Positions 22,947-31,905 are shown, numbered from the stretch's first letter. The stretch: 35,503 nucleotides of DNA from Candidatus Gastranaerophilales bacterium (GCA_947589425.1 CANQAV010000017.1:1-35503); one strand, 5' to 3'. Made by a program: numbers and translations. The notes: generated by a model from the letters alone, not told the origin.

Positions 22947-23864
22947 TCATTAATATCGCTTGAATCAAAAGGTGCATATTTGGTTTTAAACTTATTCGGT
23001 TTAAAACTGAGAATAAGAAAAATTAACAGATTTGAGATAAAAATAAAATACAATTATCTTTTAAAAGAGCTTAAAATAAAAACAGGACTTGGCTTTCAGG
23101 ATTATACCCAAAATACAATCATTATGTTTATGATGATGTTCAACAAATATCGTGATGAATTTAAAAAATCTTTTGAATTGATTATCAAGGCGGAAGATTA
23201 TATACCAAAATCAAACAAAAAATATCTCGGATACGGTATTTTTTGTGATGATAAAAAATCAATGTATATACCTGACCCCACATTTTATTCCTGGGTAAAT
23301 TGCGGATGCGAAAGTTTTAAAGATTACGCTGAAAAGATAGAATCCGAGGGGGGGGGTAAACCACTATATGATAAAATCTTTTGGATAGGAAATATTGACG
23401 TTCATCCCATTAGGAAAAAGCTTGTTGAACTTGCAAATGAAAACGAGCATTTTGAATTTATTTCAATGAGCTGGAATACAAATGAAAGAGAAGGAAAAAG
23501 ATTTAAAGCAACAAAATATGTGTCTTTACCCGATCATTGCAAATATAAATATTTGCTTGATATTAGAGGCAACGGCTGGAGCGGAAGACTTAAATTTCTT
23601 TTGTATACTCAAAGACCGGTATTTTATGTTGAGAGAAATCTAAAAGACTATTCAATTGAAGGACTTGAGCCTTTTGTACATTATATCCCCGTTAAAGAAG
23701 ATTTATCCGACCTTGAAGAAAAATATCAATGGGCGCAAAGTCATCCCAAAGAATGTCAAAAAATAGCTCAAAACGCACTTGCTTTTGCAAAGAAAAAGTA
23801 TGATTACGATAATATTTTATCGGAGTATAAAGAGATTGTTTTAAAATTCATAAATGAAAAATGA
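22929..23864 (+). CDS. GT90 glycosyltransferase copy B, chimeric N-terminus, in frame with a G9 tract
   Basis: This is an open 311-residue frame. The first ~15 residues (MTDENKSLISLESKG) belong to the start of a RhuM protein; GT90 sequence begins at about AYLVLNLFGLKLRIRK. It continues with the same landmarks as copy A: LGFQDYTQNTIIMFMMMF, DKKSMYIPDPTFYSWVNCG, KYKYLLDIRGNGWSGRLKF, GLEPFVHYIPVKEDLSDL. Compared with copy A it lacks ~25 native N-terminal residues. The poly-G tract at 23348-23356 has nine G, giving GGGK and an open frame, so loss or gain of one G should switch it off. The 3' ~185 bases (from 23661) are almost identical to copy A. The likely product is a hexosyltransferase for a surface polysaccharide; the sugar is not readable. 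Confidence 0.85.
   Translation: MTDENKSLISLESKGAYLVLNLFGLKLRIRKINRFEIKIKYNYLLKELKIKTGLGFQDYTQNTIIMFMMMFNKYRDEFKKSFELIIKAEDYIPKSNKKYLGYGIFCDDKKSMYIPDPTFYSWVNCGCESFKDYAEKIESEGGGKPLYDKIFWIGNIDVHPIRKKLVELANENEHFEFISMSWNTNEREGKRFKATKYVSLPDHCKYKYLLDIRGNGWSGRLKFLLYTQRPVFYVERNLKDYSIEGLEPFVHYIPVKEDLSDLEEKYQWAQSHPKECQKIAQNALAFAKKKYDYDNILSEYKEIVLKFINEK
23348..23356 (+). repeat. Poly-G tract (G9) in GT90 copy B
   Basis: Nine G at the position matching 21209-21216 in copy A; the frame stays open. Confidence 0.95.
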
Positions 23865-23916
23865 TTTTAAATATACCGATTATATGTTATAACAATATAT
23901 ATTGAGGCAGATATAT

Positions 23917-24840
23917 ATGGAAGATGATAACAAGATATATACCATAATAAATATTTTTTTAATTTCTCCGGTGATTTATTTGCTCAGCTCTGTTGTTTAT
24001 GGTTTGAAAAAAGCAAAGACCCAAAAAAGCTTCTACAAAAAAAGTTATAAAACACGCTACATTGTTAACAAAAAGCCGGTAAAAATTCAATTTGAAGAAG
24101 GGGTTGAAATTCCGATTGAGTCCCTAAAGGAATTCAGCGGGATGAAAGCCAATCAAGTGTTAAGTCTGAGGCAGAAAGCGATTGATTCTTCTCCTGTTTT
24201 TTCTTTACCGAATTATTTCCCTGACATGAATGTTTATAAATTGGCGGACGGGCTCCCCTGGATTAGTGCGCGTGAGATTTCTTGCAACGGTATTACGAAA
24301 AATATAGGCAAAGGTCCGTCAAGAGAAAGCTTTCCTATATTAAACCCCGAGGCTTTAATTAACAATGATATACCGGGATACGGGCAACCAAGAGAATGGG
24401 GAAGAACTTGCAGTGAAATTGACTATCTTCTTCCGGATAAAATGATATATAATGAGCGAAAAAAGACAATATATGCTTATATAAATGCAACTGATTTTAT
24501 GAATAAGTTTCAAATGGATAAAATTCCAATTTTTCCCAGTGATTCAAATGCCAGAGATTTAGGATATAATTGGGTTTATTCTCCTAAAGAAAATAACAAA
24601 AATGTTACTTTTTTAAACAGCCCGAATGTGTCTGATGAAATATTTGATACAAGAGGATATTTCCACCAAGGATATGCTTGTAAGCTTGAGGGCGGCTGCA
24701 ATAATTATTCTCCCAGACAAGAATATTATGATGCAAAAATTTTATCAAATGATGCAAAGGTTGTATTTAAATTATGGAAAAATAAACCTTTTAATAAAAA
24801 CCTGCCTGCTGATTTTAATTATGAAATTATATATCATTAA
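23917..24840 (+). CDS. Exported or membrane-anchored protein of unknown function, paralogue A
   Basis: The 307-residue product has one N-terminal membrane helix (residues ~10-28), then a soluble domain presumably outside the cytoplasm. I do not recognise the family. It is paralogous along its length to the next gene, with shared landmarks: EIPIESLKEFSG, DGLPWI, a Cys in CNGITKNIGKGPSR, FPILNPEALI, CSEIDYL, DLGYNWVYS, GYACKLEGGCNNYSPR and LWKNKPFNKNLPADFNYEI. Conserved cysteines may pair. Start: the frame reaches a TTG at 23902, but GAGG nine bases before the ATG at 23917 favours the latter. It lies at the head of a co-directional run with ddh and glycosyltransferases, so a role in envelope or glycan building is possible. 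Confidence 0.6.
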   Translation: MEDDNKIYTIINIFLISPVIYLLSSVVYGLKKAKTQKSFYKKSYKTRYIVNKKPVKIQFEEGVEIPIESLKEFSGMKANQVLSLRQKAIDSSPVFSLPNYFPDMNVYKLADGLPWISAREISCNGITKNIGKGPSRESFPILNPEALINNDIPGYGQPREWGRTCSEIDYLLPDKMIYNERKKTIYAYINATDFMNKFQMDKIPIFPSDSNARDLGYNWVYSPKENNKNVTFLNSPNVSDEIFDTRGYFHQGYACKLEGGCNNYSPRQEYYDAKILSNDAKVVFKLWKNKPFNKNLPADFNYEIIYH

Positions 24841-24891
24841 TTACTTTTCAAAAATTTACACTTTATGATATAAATATATTAGGAGGGGAGT

Positions 24892-25773
24892 TTGGGAAAT
24901 CCCGTATTAAAATTATTAAATCTGTTTTTGCTGGCTCTTGTAATTACCGTGTTAATTTGTATGGGGTTGGAATATTGCGGTATCAGCGTTATTTATAAAA
25001 ATAATAAGCTTAACAGTATCGTAAAAAGTGATAAAATAATTGAAATTCCGATTGAGCCTCTTAGGGAATTCAGCGGAAAAAGTGTGTATGAAATATTTTC
25101 TTTAAGAAAAGATGCGATAAAAACTTCCCCTTTATTTTCATCAATTAAACAATATACAATGAATCAGAACGTGTTTAAAATTGAGGACGGTTTACCTTGG
25201 ATTGGTGCATACGAATCAACTTGCCATGGTATAACGGAAAACATTGGCAATGGTCCTTCAAGAAACAGCTTTGAAATTTTAAATCCTGAAATTTTGTTGA
25301 ATAATATAACAATGGACTATAATTTTGAAGCAGACGGAATTCCCTGTTCCGAAGTTGATTATTTGTATCCGAATCGCTTAAATTATAATTCAAAAACAAA
25401 TACAATTACGGCTTATGTTGATGTAAGGAATTTTAGAAAAAAGAACGGTTTTTATCCTTATATTGCACTCGGGGATATAAATGCCGGAGATTTAGGATAT
25501 AATTGGGTTTATTCCAATCCGAAAGATAATATAAACGTTAAATTTACGGAAAAAAATAATGTAACTTTGGAGCCCATGCAAACGGCTTCATATATACATA
25601 AGGGTTATGCCTGCAAACTTAAGGGCGGTTGCAACAATATTTCGCCGAGAATTAGCTCTTATGATTTTCAAATTTTAAGAGAAAATGCCAGGGTTGTATT
25701 TGAATTATGGAAAAATAAACCAATTTCAAAATATCAGCCCGCTGATGTAATTTATAGAATAGTGTATGAATAA
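24892..25773 (+). CDS. Exported or membrane-anchored protein of unknown function, paralogue B
   Basis: The 293-residue product has a TTG start (24892) backed by a perfect AGGAGG five bases upstream. One N-terminal helix (~7-27) is followed by the same domain as the preceding gene: EIPIEPLREFSG, DGLPWIGA, CHGITENIGNGPSRNSFEIL, CSEVDYLYP, GDLGYNWVYS, GYACKLKGGCNNISPR, LWKNKP and PADVIYRIVYE. The two are clearly duplicated and diverged. I cannot assign a function. The ddh gene begins 12 bases after its stop, with GGAG as ribosome binding site, so they are co-transcribed. Confidence 0.6.
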   Translation: MGNPVLKLLNLFLLALVITVLICMGLEYCGISVIYKNNKLNSIVKSDKIIEIPIEPLREFSGKSVYEIFSLRKDAIKTSPLFSSIKQYTMNQNVFKIEDGLPWIGAYESTCHGITENIGNGPSRNSFEILNPEILLNNITMDYNFEADGIPCSEVDYLYPNRLNYNSKTNTITAYVDVRNFRKKNGFYPYIALGDINAGDLGYNWVYSNPKDNINVKFTEKNNVTLEPMQTASYIHKGYACKLKGGCNNISPRISSYDFQILRENARVVFELWKNKPISKYQPADVIYRIVYE

Positions 25774-25785
25774 AATGGAGATAAT

Positions 25786-26760
25786 ATGATTAAATTAGGA
25801 ATTTTAGGATATGGAAATTTGGGCAGAGGGGTTGAAAACGCAGTTAAAATAAACCCTGATACGGAGCTTTGTGCGATTTTTACAAGAAGAAATCCTTCTG
25901 ATGTAAAAGTTAATTCAAACACAAAAGTTGTAAGCGTTGATGAAATTGAAGAATGGAAAAACAAAATTGACGTTTTAATTTTGTGCGGGGGAAGTGCTGT
26001 GGATTTACCCGTTCAAACTCCAAAATATGCAAAATTATTTAATGTTATAGATAGTTTTGATACACACGCTAAAATCCCTGAACACTATAAAAATGTTGAT
26101 ACGTCGGCAAAAAGTGCTTCCAAAACTGCAATTATATCGGTTGGCTGGGATCCGGGGTTATTTTCTTTAAACAGAATGTATGCAAATGCCATATTGCCTG
26201 ACGGATGTGACTATACTTTCTGGGGCAGAGGGGTAAGCCAAGGACATTCCGATGCAATCAGAAGAATTGAAGGAGTAAAAGATGCCAGACAATATACCGT
26301 TCCTGTTGAAGAAGCTTTAATTCAAGCAAGAAGCGGAAAAAATCCTCAACTTACAACAAGACAAAAACACAAAAGGGAATGTTATGTTGTATTAAAAGAA
26401 GGTGCGGATGCCAAAAGAGTGGAAAGTGAAATAGTTAACATGCCAAACTATTTTGCGGATTATGATACTACCGTTAACTTTATATCGGAAGAAGAATTGA
26501 AGAAAAACCACAGCGCAATCCCTCACGGCGGATTTGTATTAAGAAGCGGAAAAACTTCGCCAAATACCAATCATATAATTGAATACAGCTTAAAACTCGA
26601 CTCTAATCCCGAATTTACATCAAGTGTTTTAATTGCATATGCAAGAGCTGCACTGAGATTAAATAAAGAAGGTGTTTATGGCTGTAAAACAGTATTTGAT
26701 GTAGCTCCCGCATATTTGAGTCCGAAAACAAACGAAGAATTGATTTCAACGATGTTATAA
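25786..26760 (+). CDS. ddh: meso-Diaminopimelate dehydrogenase
   Basis: This enzyme makes meso-diaminopimelate from tetrahydrodipicolinate, ammonia and NADPH in one step, for peptidoglycan and lysine (EC 1.4.1.16). The 324-residue length is normal. Landmarks are the Rossmann start LGILGYGNLGRGVENAVK, the NADP-type TRRNPSDVK, LCGGSAVDLPVQTPKYAKLF with DSFDTHAKIPEHY, ISVGWDPGLFSLNRMYAN, the substrate segment FWGRGVSQGHSDAIRRIEGV and HGGFVLRSGKTSPNTNHIIE. GGAG lies five bases before the ATG. It sits inside an envelope and glycan gene run rather than with other lysine genes. Confidence 0.95.
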   Translation: MIKLGILGYGNLGRGVENAVKINPDTELCAIFTRRNPSDVKVNSNTKVVSVDEIEEWKNKIDVLILCGGSAVDLPVQTPKYAKLFNVIDSFDTHAKIPEHYKNVDTSAKSASKTAIISVGWDPGLFSLNRMYANAILPDGCDYTFWGRGVSQGHSDAIRRIEGVKDARQYTVPVEEALIQARSGKNPQLTTRQKHKRECYVVLKEGADAKRVESEIVNMPNYFADYDTTVNFISEEELKKNHSAIPHGGFVLRSGKTSPNTNHIIEYSLKLDSNPEFTSSVLIAYARAALRLNKEGVYGCKTVFDVAPAYLSPKTNEELISTML

Positions 26761-26761
26761 T
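26753..26761 (+). promoter_or_regulatory. Possible extended -10 promoter before the GT8 genes
   Basis: TGTTATAAT overlaps the ddh stop codon; the GTG of the first GT8 gene is 19 bases downstream with GGAG between. Confidence 0.35.
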
Positions 26762-26780
26762 CATATACGGAGTTTGTTTT

Positions 26781-27665
26781 GTGAAAATTAATATATGCTT
26801 TGGAATAAATGATGCCTATAGCAAATATTGCGCCGTAACAATAGCTTCAATATTATATAATTCCAACAAAAAAGATAAATATAAAATCTACATTCTTACC
26901 GATTTTATCTCTAAAGAAAATCGAAAGAAATTAAATGCTCTTAAAAAAATAAGAAATTTTGAACTTAAAATTATAACTTTTGATATGAAATTTCTTGAAC
27001 GGCAAAAATATTTAAGAGTTACGCTTGCAGCTTTTTACAGATATAAAATCTTTGATTTAATAAAAGAGGATAAAGTAATATATCTTGATTCCGACATAAT
27101 AGTCAGAAAAGATATTGCACAATTATTTAAAACAGACTTTGAAGGAAATCTTATAGCCGGTGTTGAAGATGTATATGCAAAAGCAATGAAAAACTCTATT
27201 GAATTAGATGAGTCTGCAACATATGTGAATTCAGGAATGCTGTTTTTTAATTTAAAGCAGTGTAAAAAAGAAAACATAAGACAAAAATTATTTGATTTCC
27301 TAAAGACCGAAAAAGGGAAAGATTGGTGCGACCAGAATACACTTAATTACATTTTCCAGAATAGAATAAAACTTTTAGATTTGAAATGGAACCATATGTA
27401 TACTTTGAATGAAAGAAACGAATATGACAACCCCGAATATTATAACGCATTGAGGTTTGACCCCTCAATTAATCATTATGCATCTTGTTATAAACCTTGG
27501 AATACGGATTTTAATTGCAATTTACAATACGAGTATTTTAAATATGCTAAATTAACGTTATATTACAAAGAAATTATTAATACGTATAATATTTTAGTGA
27601 ATGAAGAATTAACTACAATCACGGATGCGGCAAGAAAAAACGTAAAAGAATATTTTAGGAGTTAA
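26781..27665 (+). CDS. GT8-family glycosyltransferase A
   Basis: The 294-residue cytosolic enzyme has a GT-A fold: opening INICFGINDAYSKYCAVTIA, DKYKIYILTDFIS, the metal-binding DxD in IYLDSDIIVRKD (Asp103, Asp105), NSGMLFFNLKQCK and the late HYASCYKPWN (His metal ligand plus KPW). GT8 retaining enzymes such as LpsA/RfaI add galactose or glucose to lipopolysaccharide cores. The GTG start has GGAG eight bases upstream. It is tandem with its paralogue (2-bp gap), and the two share a long near-identical stretch around NSNKKDKYKIYIL. Confidence 0.9.
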   Translation: MKINICFGINDAYSKYCAVTIASILYNSNKKDKYKIYILTDFISKENRKKLNALKKIRNFELKIITFDMKFLERQKYLRVTLAAFYRYKIFDLIKEDKVIYLDSDIIVRKDIAQLFKTDFEGNLIAGVEDVYAKAMKNSIELDESATYVNSGMLFFNLKQCKKENIRQKLFDFLKTEKGKDWCDQNTLNYIFQNRIKLLDLKWNHMYTLNERNEYDNPEYYNALRFDPSINHYASCYKPWNTDFNCNLQYEYFKYAKLTLYYKEIINTYNILVNEELTTITDAARKNVKEYFRS

Positions 27666-27667
27666 GA

Positions 27668-28546
27668 ATGAAGATAAATATATGCTATGCGCTAAATGAC
27701 GCAAATTGTTCCCATTGTGCGGTATCTATTGCTTCAATGTTATATAATTCCAACAAAAAAGATAAATATAAAATTTATATTTTATCCGATTTTATATCTT
27801 CTTTTAATCAACAGAAATTAAAAAGCCTGAAAAAAATCAGAAAATTTGATATTGAATTTGTTTTTGATGATTTTGAGTATGCAAAAAACTTTAAGCATCA
27901 TGATATGCCTTTACATGAATGCTATATTTACAAGATTTTTGATTTGATAAAAGAAGATAAAATACTTTATCTTGATTTTGATACAATGATAAGAAAAGAT
28001 GTTGCAGCGCTTTATGACACTGATTTTGAAGAAAAATTATGTATCGGCGTTGAGGATATAATGAGTATTTCCTGCAAAAAATGGTCGGGATTTGACGAGA
28101 AAACAGATTTTATCAATAGCGGTGTTATGCTCTTAAATCTTAAACGCTCAAGAGAGGAAAATATTTCTCAAAAGATTTTTGATTTTATTAAAACACCTCA
28201 GGGTGAGAAATTGAGAGTAAACTACGTTGTGAATTATGTCTTTCAAAATAAGATAAAAACAGTTGATATCATTTGGAATCATATGTATTGTTTTTATAAT
28301 GAGTACAAAGATCAGAAATATTACACTGACTCAAGTATAGATCCTTCAATCGTCCACTATATTTCAGATGTGAGCCCTTGGAATACGGCAAGCCAACCGA
28401 ATAAGAAAAATGAATATATTGATTATTTAGAGTTAACCCCGTATTACGAGGAATACCTTATTTTTACAAATATAAAATTTCAAGAAACTTTAATCAAGAA
28501 CCTATGCGAAATTAAAAATTTGCTAACAGCCGGAGGTAAAAAGTGA
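27668..28546 (+). CDS. GT8-family glycosyltransferase B
   Basis: This 292-residue paralogue of the preceding gene has INICYALNDANCSHCAVSIA, NSNKKDKYKIYILSDFIS, a DxD in LYLDFDTMIRKD (Asp103, Asp105), NSGVMLLNLKRSRE and HYISDVSPWN. The acceptor-binding parts differ most between the two, so the linked sugars may differ. The ATG has AGGAG six bases upstream. The stop (28544-28546) overlaps the GTG of the first GT-C-like gene by GTGA, which points to translational coupling. Confidence 0.88.
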   Translation: MKINICYALNDANCSHCAVSIASMLYNSNKKDKYKIYILSDFISSFNQQKLKSLKKIRKFDIEFVFDDFEYAKNFKHHDMPLHECYIYKIFDLIKEDKILYLDFDTMIRKDVAALYDTDFEEKLCIGVEDIMSISCKKWSGFDEKTDFINSGVMLLNLKRSREENISQKIFDFIKTPQGEKLRVNYVVNYVFQNKIKTVDIIWNHMYCFYNEYKDQKYYTDSSIDPSIVHYISDVSPWNTASQPNKKNEYIDYLELTPYYEEYLIFTNIKFQETLIKNLCEIKNLLTAGGKK

Positions 28547-30204
28547 AAAAAATTAAAACAAATTTATTTGTGTTATTGATTATTCTTTTATTTTCATTGC
28601 TTGCGGAATTTTGTCTTTCAAGATATATAAATTGGGATTTGCATGCATATCATTACTATAACGGCTGGGCATTTTTAAATCATAGACTTGATATAGACAT
28701 AATGCCCGCAATTTTCAGATCATATTTTAATCCGCTTCTTGATGCGGCAAATTTTGCTCTTATTCATAAATTTAATTATTTTCCCATAGTAATACTTTTT
28801 ATTTCCGGTTTAAAATTCGGCATATTTTTGTTTTTAGCATATAAAATATATGATTTAACGATTAGAGAAGATTTTAAATATAAAAAATTAACAACGATTT
28901 TGTGTATGTTTTTGTGCGCATATTCGACAATATGTTTTATCACAAAAGGAGTTGAATCAACGGATATGCCGATAGGTATTATAACTCTTTTTGCCCTCTA
29001 CCTTTTCCTTAAAACCTTTTATGGCGATAATATTAAAAAGAATTATATATTAATCTTCTTTTCATCTTTTTTAATAGGTGCCGCATTTGGTTTAAAATAT
29101 ACTAATATATCTTTTTGTATAGCATTACCTCTTGTTGTTCTTCTGAGATATAAATCCTTTAAACACCCGATAAAAACAACATTACTCATAATTATTTCAA
29201 TGTTTTCAGGTTTCCTCTTAACGGACGGCTTTTGGTTATATACCTTGTGGCATAAGTTCCACAATCCAATGTTCCCATACTTTAACGAGATATTTCATTC
29301 TCCTTATGCTGATTATGACCATGTCTTTAATACCGATTTTTACCATATCAGACCAAAAAACCTATTCCAATTTATTTTTCATCCCGTATTGGGCAGGGGG
29401 CTTGAATTTAAATGCGTTGATTTAAAAGCATTGTTTGTATTTTGGGGCTTTATTGCCGCAGGTATTGCAACTCTCCAATATAGAAATTTTATTCAAAAAA
29501 CCGGTTTATTAATAAGATCCGACGTTTTTTATTTTTTGTTCGTGCTTACAATATTATCGTATTATGCTAATACGTTTGTATTTGGAAATATAAGATATAT
29601 TTTGCCTTTATATTGCTTTTTTTCTTTATTTGTTGCAATTTTATGTTTTTATTTTTGCTGTGTATTTAAAAAAGAAAAAATCTTTATTCCTTTTTTGACT
29701 TTTATTACATTTATAAATTTATACGTATTTTCTTTGGGACGCGGTTTTGTTTTTCATTATTGGAAATTGGGATTAAAGCCGGCATTTAAGGTTGAAAATT
29801 TTAACTTTGAAGACAATTCGATTGTTTTTTGTGCAACAACCATGGCTTCGTTTATCGTACCGGAGCAAAACAAAAATGCTAAATATGTATTTTTTGCGGT
29901 CCCGGAAAAGGTTATGCAAAATAGCATAAGCGTAGTTCAAAACAGACACTGGAATGATTTTTATACATCTTTGTGGCTTGAATCCTATTTATCGGATTTA
30001 ATAAAACAAGATAAAATAATGTATGCTGTTTTTTCAAATTTAATGCTTGGCGGAGACGGGGAAGATTTTCATATATATGAAGAAGCATTGAAATATTATT
30101 CAAATAATAAAAAGAAATTTACCGATTGTAAAATTTCAAAAATAAGGACCTTGGACAGAATTGATTCTTGGCCCGGACCATATCTTGTATGTAAAATAAA
30201 ATAG
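28543..30204 (+). CDS. GT-C-like polytopic glycosyltransferase, array copy 1
   Basis: The 553-residue product has ~10 membrane helices and an outward C-terminal domain of ~125 residues. The first outside loop holds the motif WDLHAYHYYNGWAFLNHRLD, then MPAIFRSYFNPLLD, as in GT-C/GT87-type enzymes that take sugars from polyprenyl phosphate; the acidic residues could be catalytic. The exact family is not certain. Residues ~150-243 are the constant core shared with copies 2-4. The C-terminal domain starts FNFEDNSIVFC, has RHWNDFYTS and ends WPGPYLVCKIK. The GTG start has GGAGG six bases upstream and overlaps the GT8 stop. Bases 29271-29394 match copy 4 almost exactly. Confidence 0.65.
   Translation: MKKIKTNLFVLLIILLFSLLAEFCLSRYINWDLHAYHYYNGWAFLNHRLDIDIMPAIFRSYFNPLLDAANFALIHKFNYFPIVILFISGLKFGIFLFLAYKIYDLTIREDFKYKKLTTILCMFLCAYSTICFITKGVESTDMPIGIITLFALYLFLKTFYGDNIKKNYILIFFSSFLIGAAFGLKYTNISFCIALPLVVLLRYKSFKHPIKTTLLIIISMFSGFLLTDGFWLYTLWHKFHNPMFPYFNEIFHSPYADYDHVFNTDFYHIRPKNLFQFIFHPVLGRGLEFKCVDLKALFVFWGFIAAGIATLQYRNFIQKTGLLIRSDVFYFLFVLTILSYYANTFVFGNIRYILPLYCFFSLFVAILCFYFCCVFKKEKIFIPFLTFITFINLYVFSLGRGFVFHYWKLGLKPAFKVENFNFEDNSIVFCATTMASFIVPEQNKNAKYVFFAVPEKVMQNSISVVQNRHWNDFYTSLWLESYLSDLIKQDKIMYAVFSNLMLGGDGEDFHIYEEALKYYSNNKKKFTDCKISKIRTLDRIDSWPGPYLVCKIK
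28991..29270 (+). repeat. Constant core block, copy 1 (280 bp)
   Basis: Identical in length and, by eye, in sequence to 30685-30964 and 34087-34366, and to 32354-32633 except one base. It encodes residues ~150-243, from ALYLFLKTFYGDNI to LWHKFHNP. Confidence 0.95.
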
Positions 30205-30236
30205 TCAAAAACAGAACTTTATAGTAAGATTATGTT

Positions 30237-31901
30237 ATGGATAAATTTCGTAAGGATGTTTACGTACTAACTCTTATAATATTTGTCGGAATTGCGGTAT
30301 GTTTAATTGTATGCTGCTGGCCATGTTTTGATTGGTATTCCTATCATTGCTATAACGGCTGGGCATTTTTAAATCATCGTCTTGACGTGGATTTGATGCC
30401 TGCATCATTTAGGTCTTATTTTAATCCCATTTTGGATACTTTTAATTATCTGCTGATAAAGTATTTAAATAAATATCCCGCAACTATCGTTGTAGTTTCA
30501 AGCCTTAAGTATTCTTTCTTTTTGTTTTTATCATATAAGGTTTATGATTTAGTTATAAATAAAGACTTTAAAGCGAAAAATTTTGTTCTGTTTTTCTCGA
30601 TTGTTCTGTTGATGTTTTCCCCGATACTTTTTATGATTAAGGGGTTTGAATTTACTGATTTATACAATGCTATTATCGTCCTTTTTGCCCTCTACCTTTT
30701 CCTTAAAACCTTTTATGGCGATAATATTAAAAAGAATTATATATTAATCTTCTTTTCATCTTTTTTAATAGGTGCCGCATTTGGTTTAAAATATACTAAT
30801 ATATCTTTTTGTATAGCATTACCTCTTGTTGTTCTTCTGAGATATAAATCCTTTAAACACCCGATAAAAACAACATTACTCATAATTATTTCAATGTTTT
30901 CAGGTTTCCTCTTAACGGACGGCTTTTGGTTATATACCTTGTGGCATAAGTTCCACAATCCAATATTCCCATACTTTAACGAGATATTCCATTCTCCTTA
31001 TGCCTCTCAAAAAGAAGTATTGAGCGGCGATTTTATGTTGTTAAGACCAAAAAATATATATGAATGGATTTTATTCCCCGTTAACGGTAAAGGGCTTGAG
31101 GTAAAATTTTATGATTTAAAAACCTCGTTTACATTCTTGGGCTTTTTTATTTCTTTAATATTGGCTTTAATATATAAAAATTTTAGTAAAACCGTCTCCG
31201 GTATAATGAGAGCGGATATATTTTATTTCTTGTTTGTTCTTTCCGTAATTGCATACTATACTAATGCGGTTATTTTTGGAAATGTAAGATATGTTCAGCC
31301 GGTATATAGTTTTTGTGCTTTATTTGTTGCAGTCTATTGTTATTATTTATCCGCCCTGCTTCCTGAGAAAATCAGAAAATATGATATTATATTGTTGATC
31401 GTTTTAATTGCTCATCTTGCCACATTTCGTACTATAAGCGGTTATGCGGCTGATACGTGGCACAGACAAAGAGAAAAATTTATAAATGTGGAAAACTTTA
31501 ACTTTGAAGATAACTCTCTCGTATTTTGTTCAAACATAACATCTTCAAATGTTATCCCGTTTCAAAATCCAAATGTACAATATGCATATTTTCCGCTTCC
31601 CGCTTCCTTTATTTCAAAGATGAATATTGTTAAAGGAAACCATTTAAATTTTTATTATAAAAATTCCTGGCTGGAAAGAAGAATATCTAAAAGAATCAGG
31701 GAAGACAGAAATATTTATATTATTATATCTACATTCACTTCGGATGAATCAGGCTCAAAGGATGTAAAAAAGCTTAGTCAAGCAATTAAATATTATTCAG
31801 ACAATACAAGAGATATTACCTCTTGCAGGAGTTTTAAAACCTATACAGGCAATCAAGCAGTACCATGGCCCGGACCGTATTTGGTGTGTAAAATAGAATA
31901 G
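30237..31901 (+). CDS. GT-C-like polytopic glycosyltransferase, array copy 2
   Basis: The 554-residue product is organised like copy 1. Its first loop reads CFDWYSYHCYNGWAFLNHRL with MPASFRSYFNPILD. After the constant core (residues ~150-243) its helices and C-terminal domain are its own: NFNFEDNSLVFCSNITSSNV, FYYKNSWLERRISK, ending PWPGPYLVCKIE. The ATG is 32 bases after the stop of copy 1; a TAAGAT box ends six bases before it and no Shine-Dalgarno sequence is seen. The 40 bases left of the core (30645-30684) also match copy 3 exactly, so these two share a longer tract. The substrate is unknown. Confidence 0.65.
   Translation: MDKFRKDVYVLTLIIFVGIAVCLIVCCWPCFDWYSYHCYNGWAFLNHRLDVDLMPASFRSYFNPILDTFNYLLIKYLNKYPATIVVVSSLKYSFFLFLSYKVYDLVINKDFKAKNFVLFFSIVLLMFSPILFMIKGFEFTDLYNAIIVLFALYLFLKTFYGDNIKKNYILIFFSSFLIGAAFGLKYTNISFCIALPLVVLLRYKSFKHPIKTTLLIIISMFSGFLLTDGFWLYTLWHKFHNPIFPYFNEIFHSPYASQKEVLSGDFMLLRPKNIYEWILFPVNGKGLEVKFYDLKTSFTFLGFFISLILALIYKNFSKTVSGIMRADIFYFLFVLSVIAYYTNAVIFGNVRYVQPVYSFCALFVAVYCYYLSALLPEKIRKYDIILLIVLIAHLATFRTISGYAADTWHRQREKFINVENFNFEDNSLVFCSNITSSNVIPFQNPNVQYAYFPLPASFISKMNIVKGNHLNFYYKNSWLERRISKRIREDRNIYIIISTFTSDESGSKDVKKLSQAIKYYSDNTRDITSCRSFKTYTGNQAVPWPGPYLVCKIE
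30685..30964 (+). repeat. Constant core block, copy 2 (280 bp)
   Basis: Direct repeat of 28991-29270, offset 1694. Confidence 0.95.
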
Positions 31902-31905
31902 ATAT

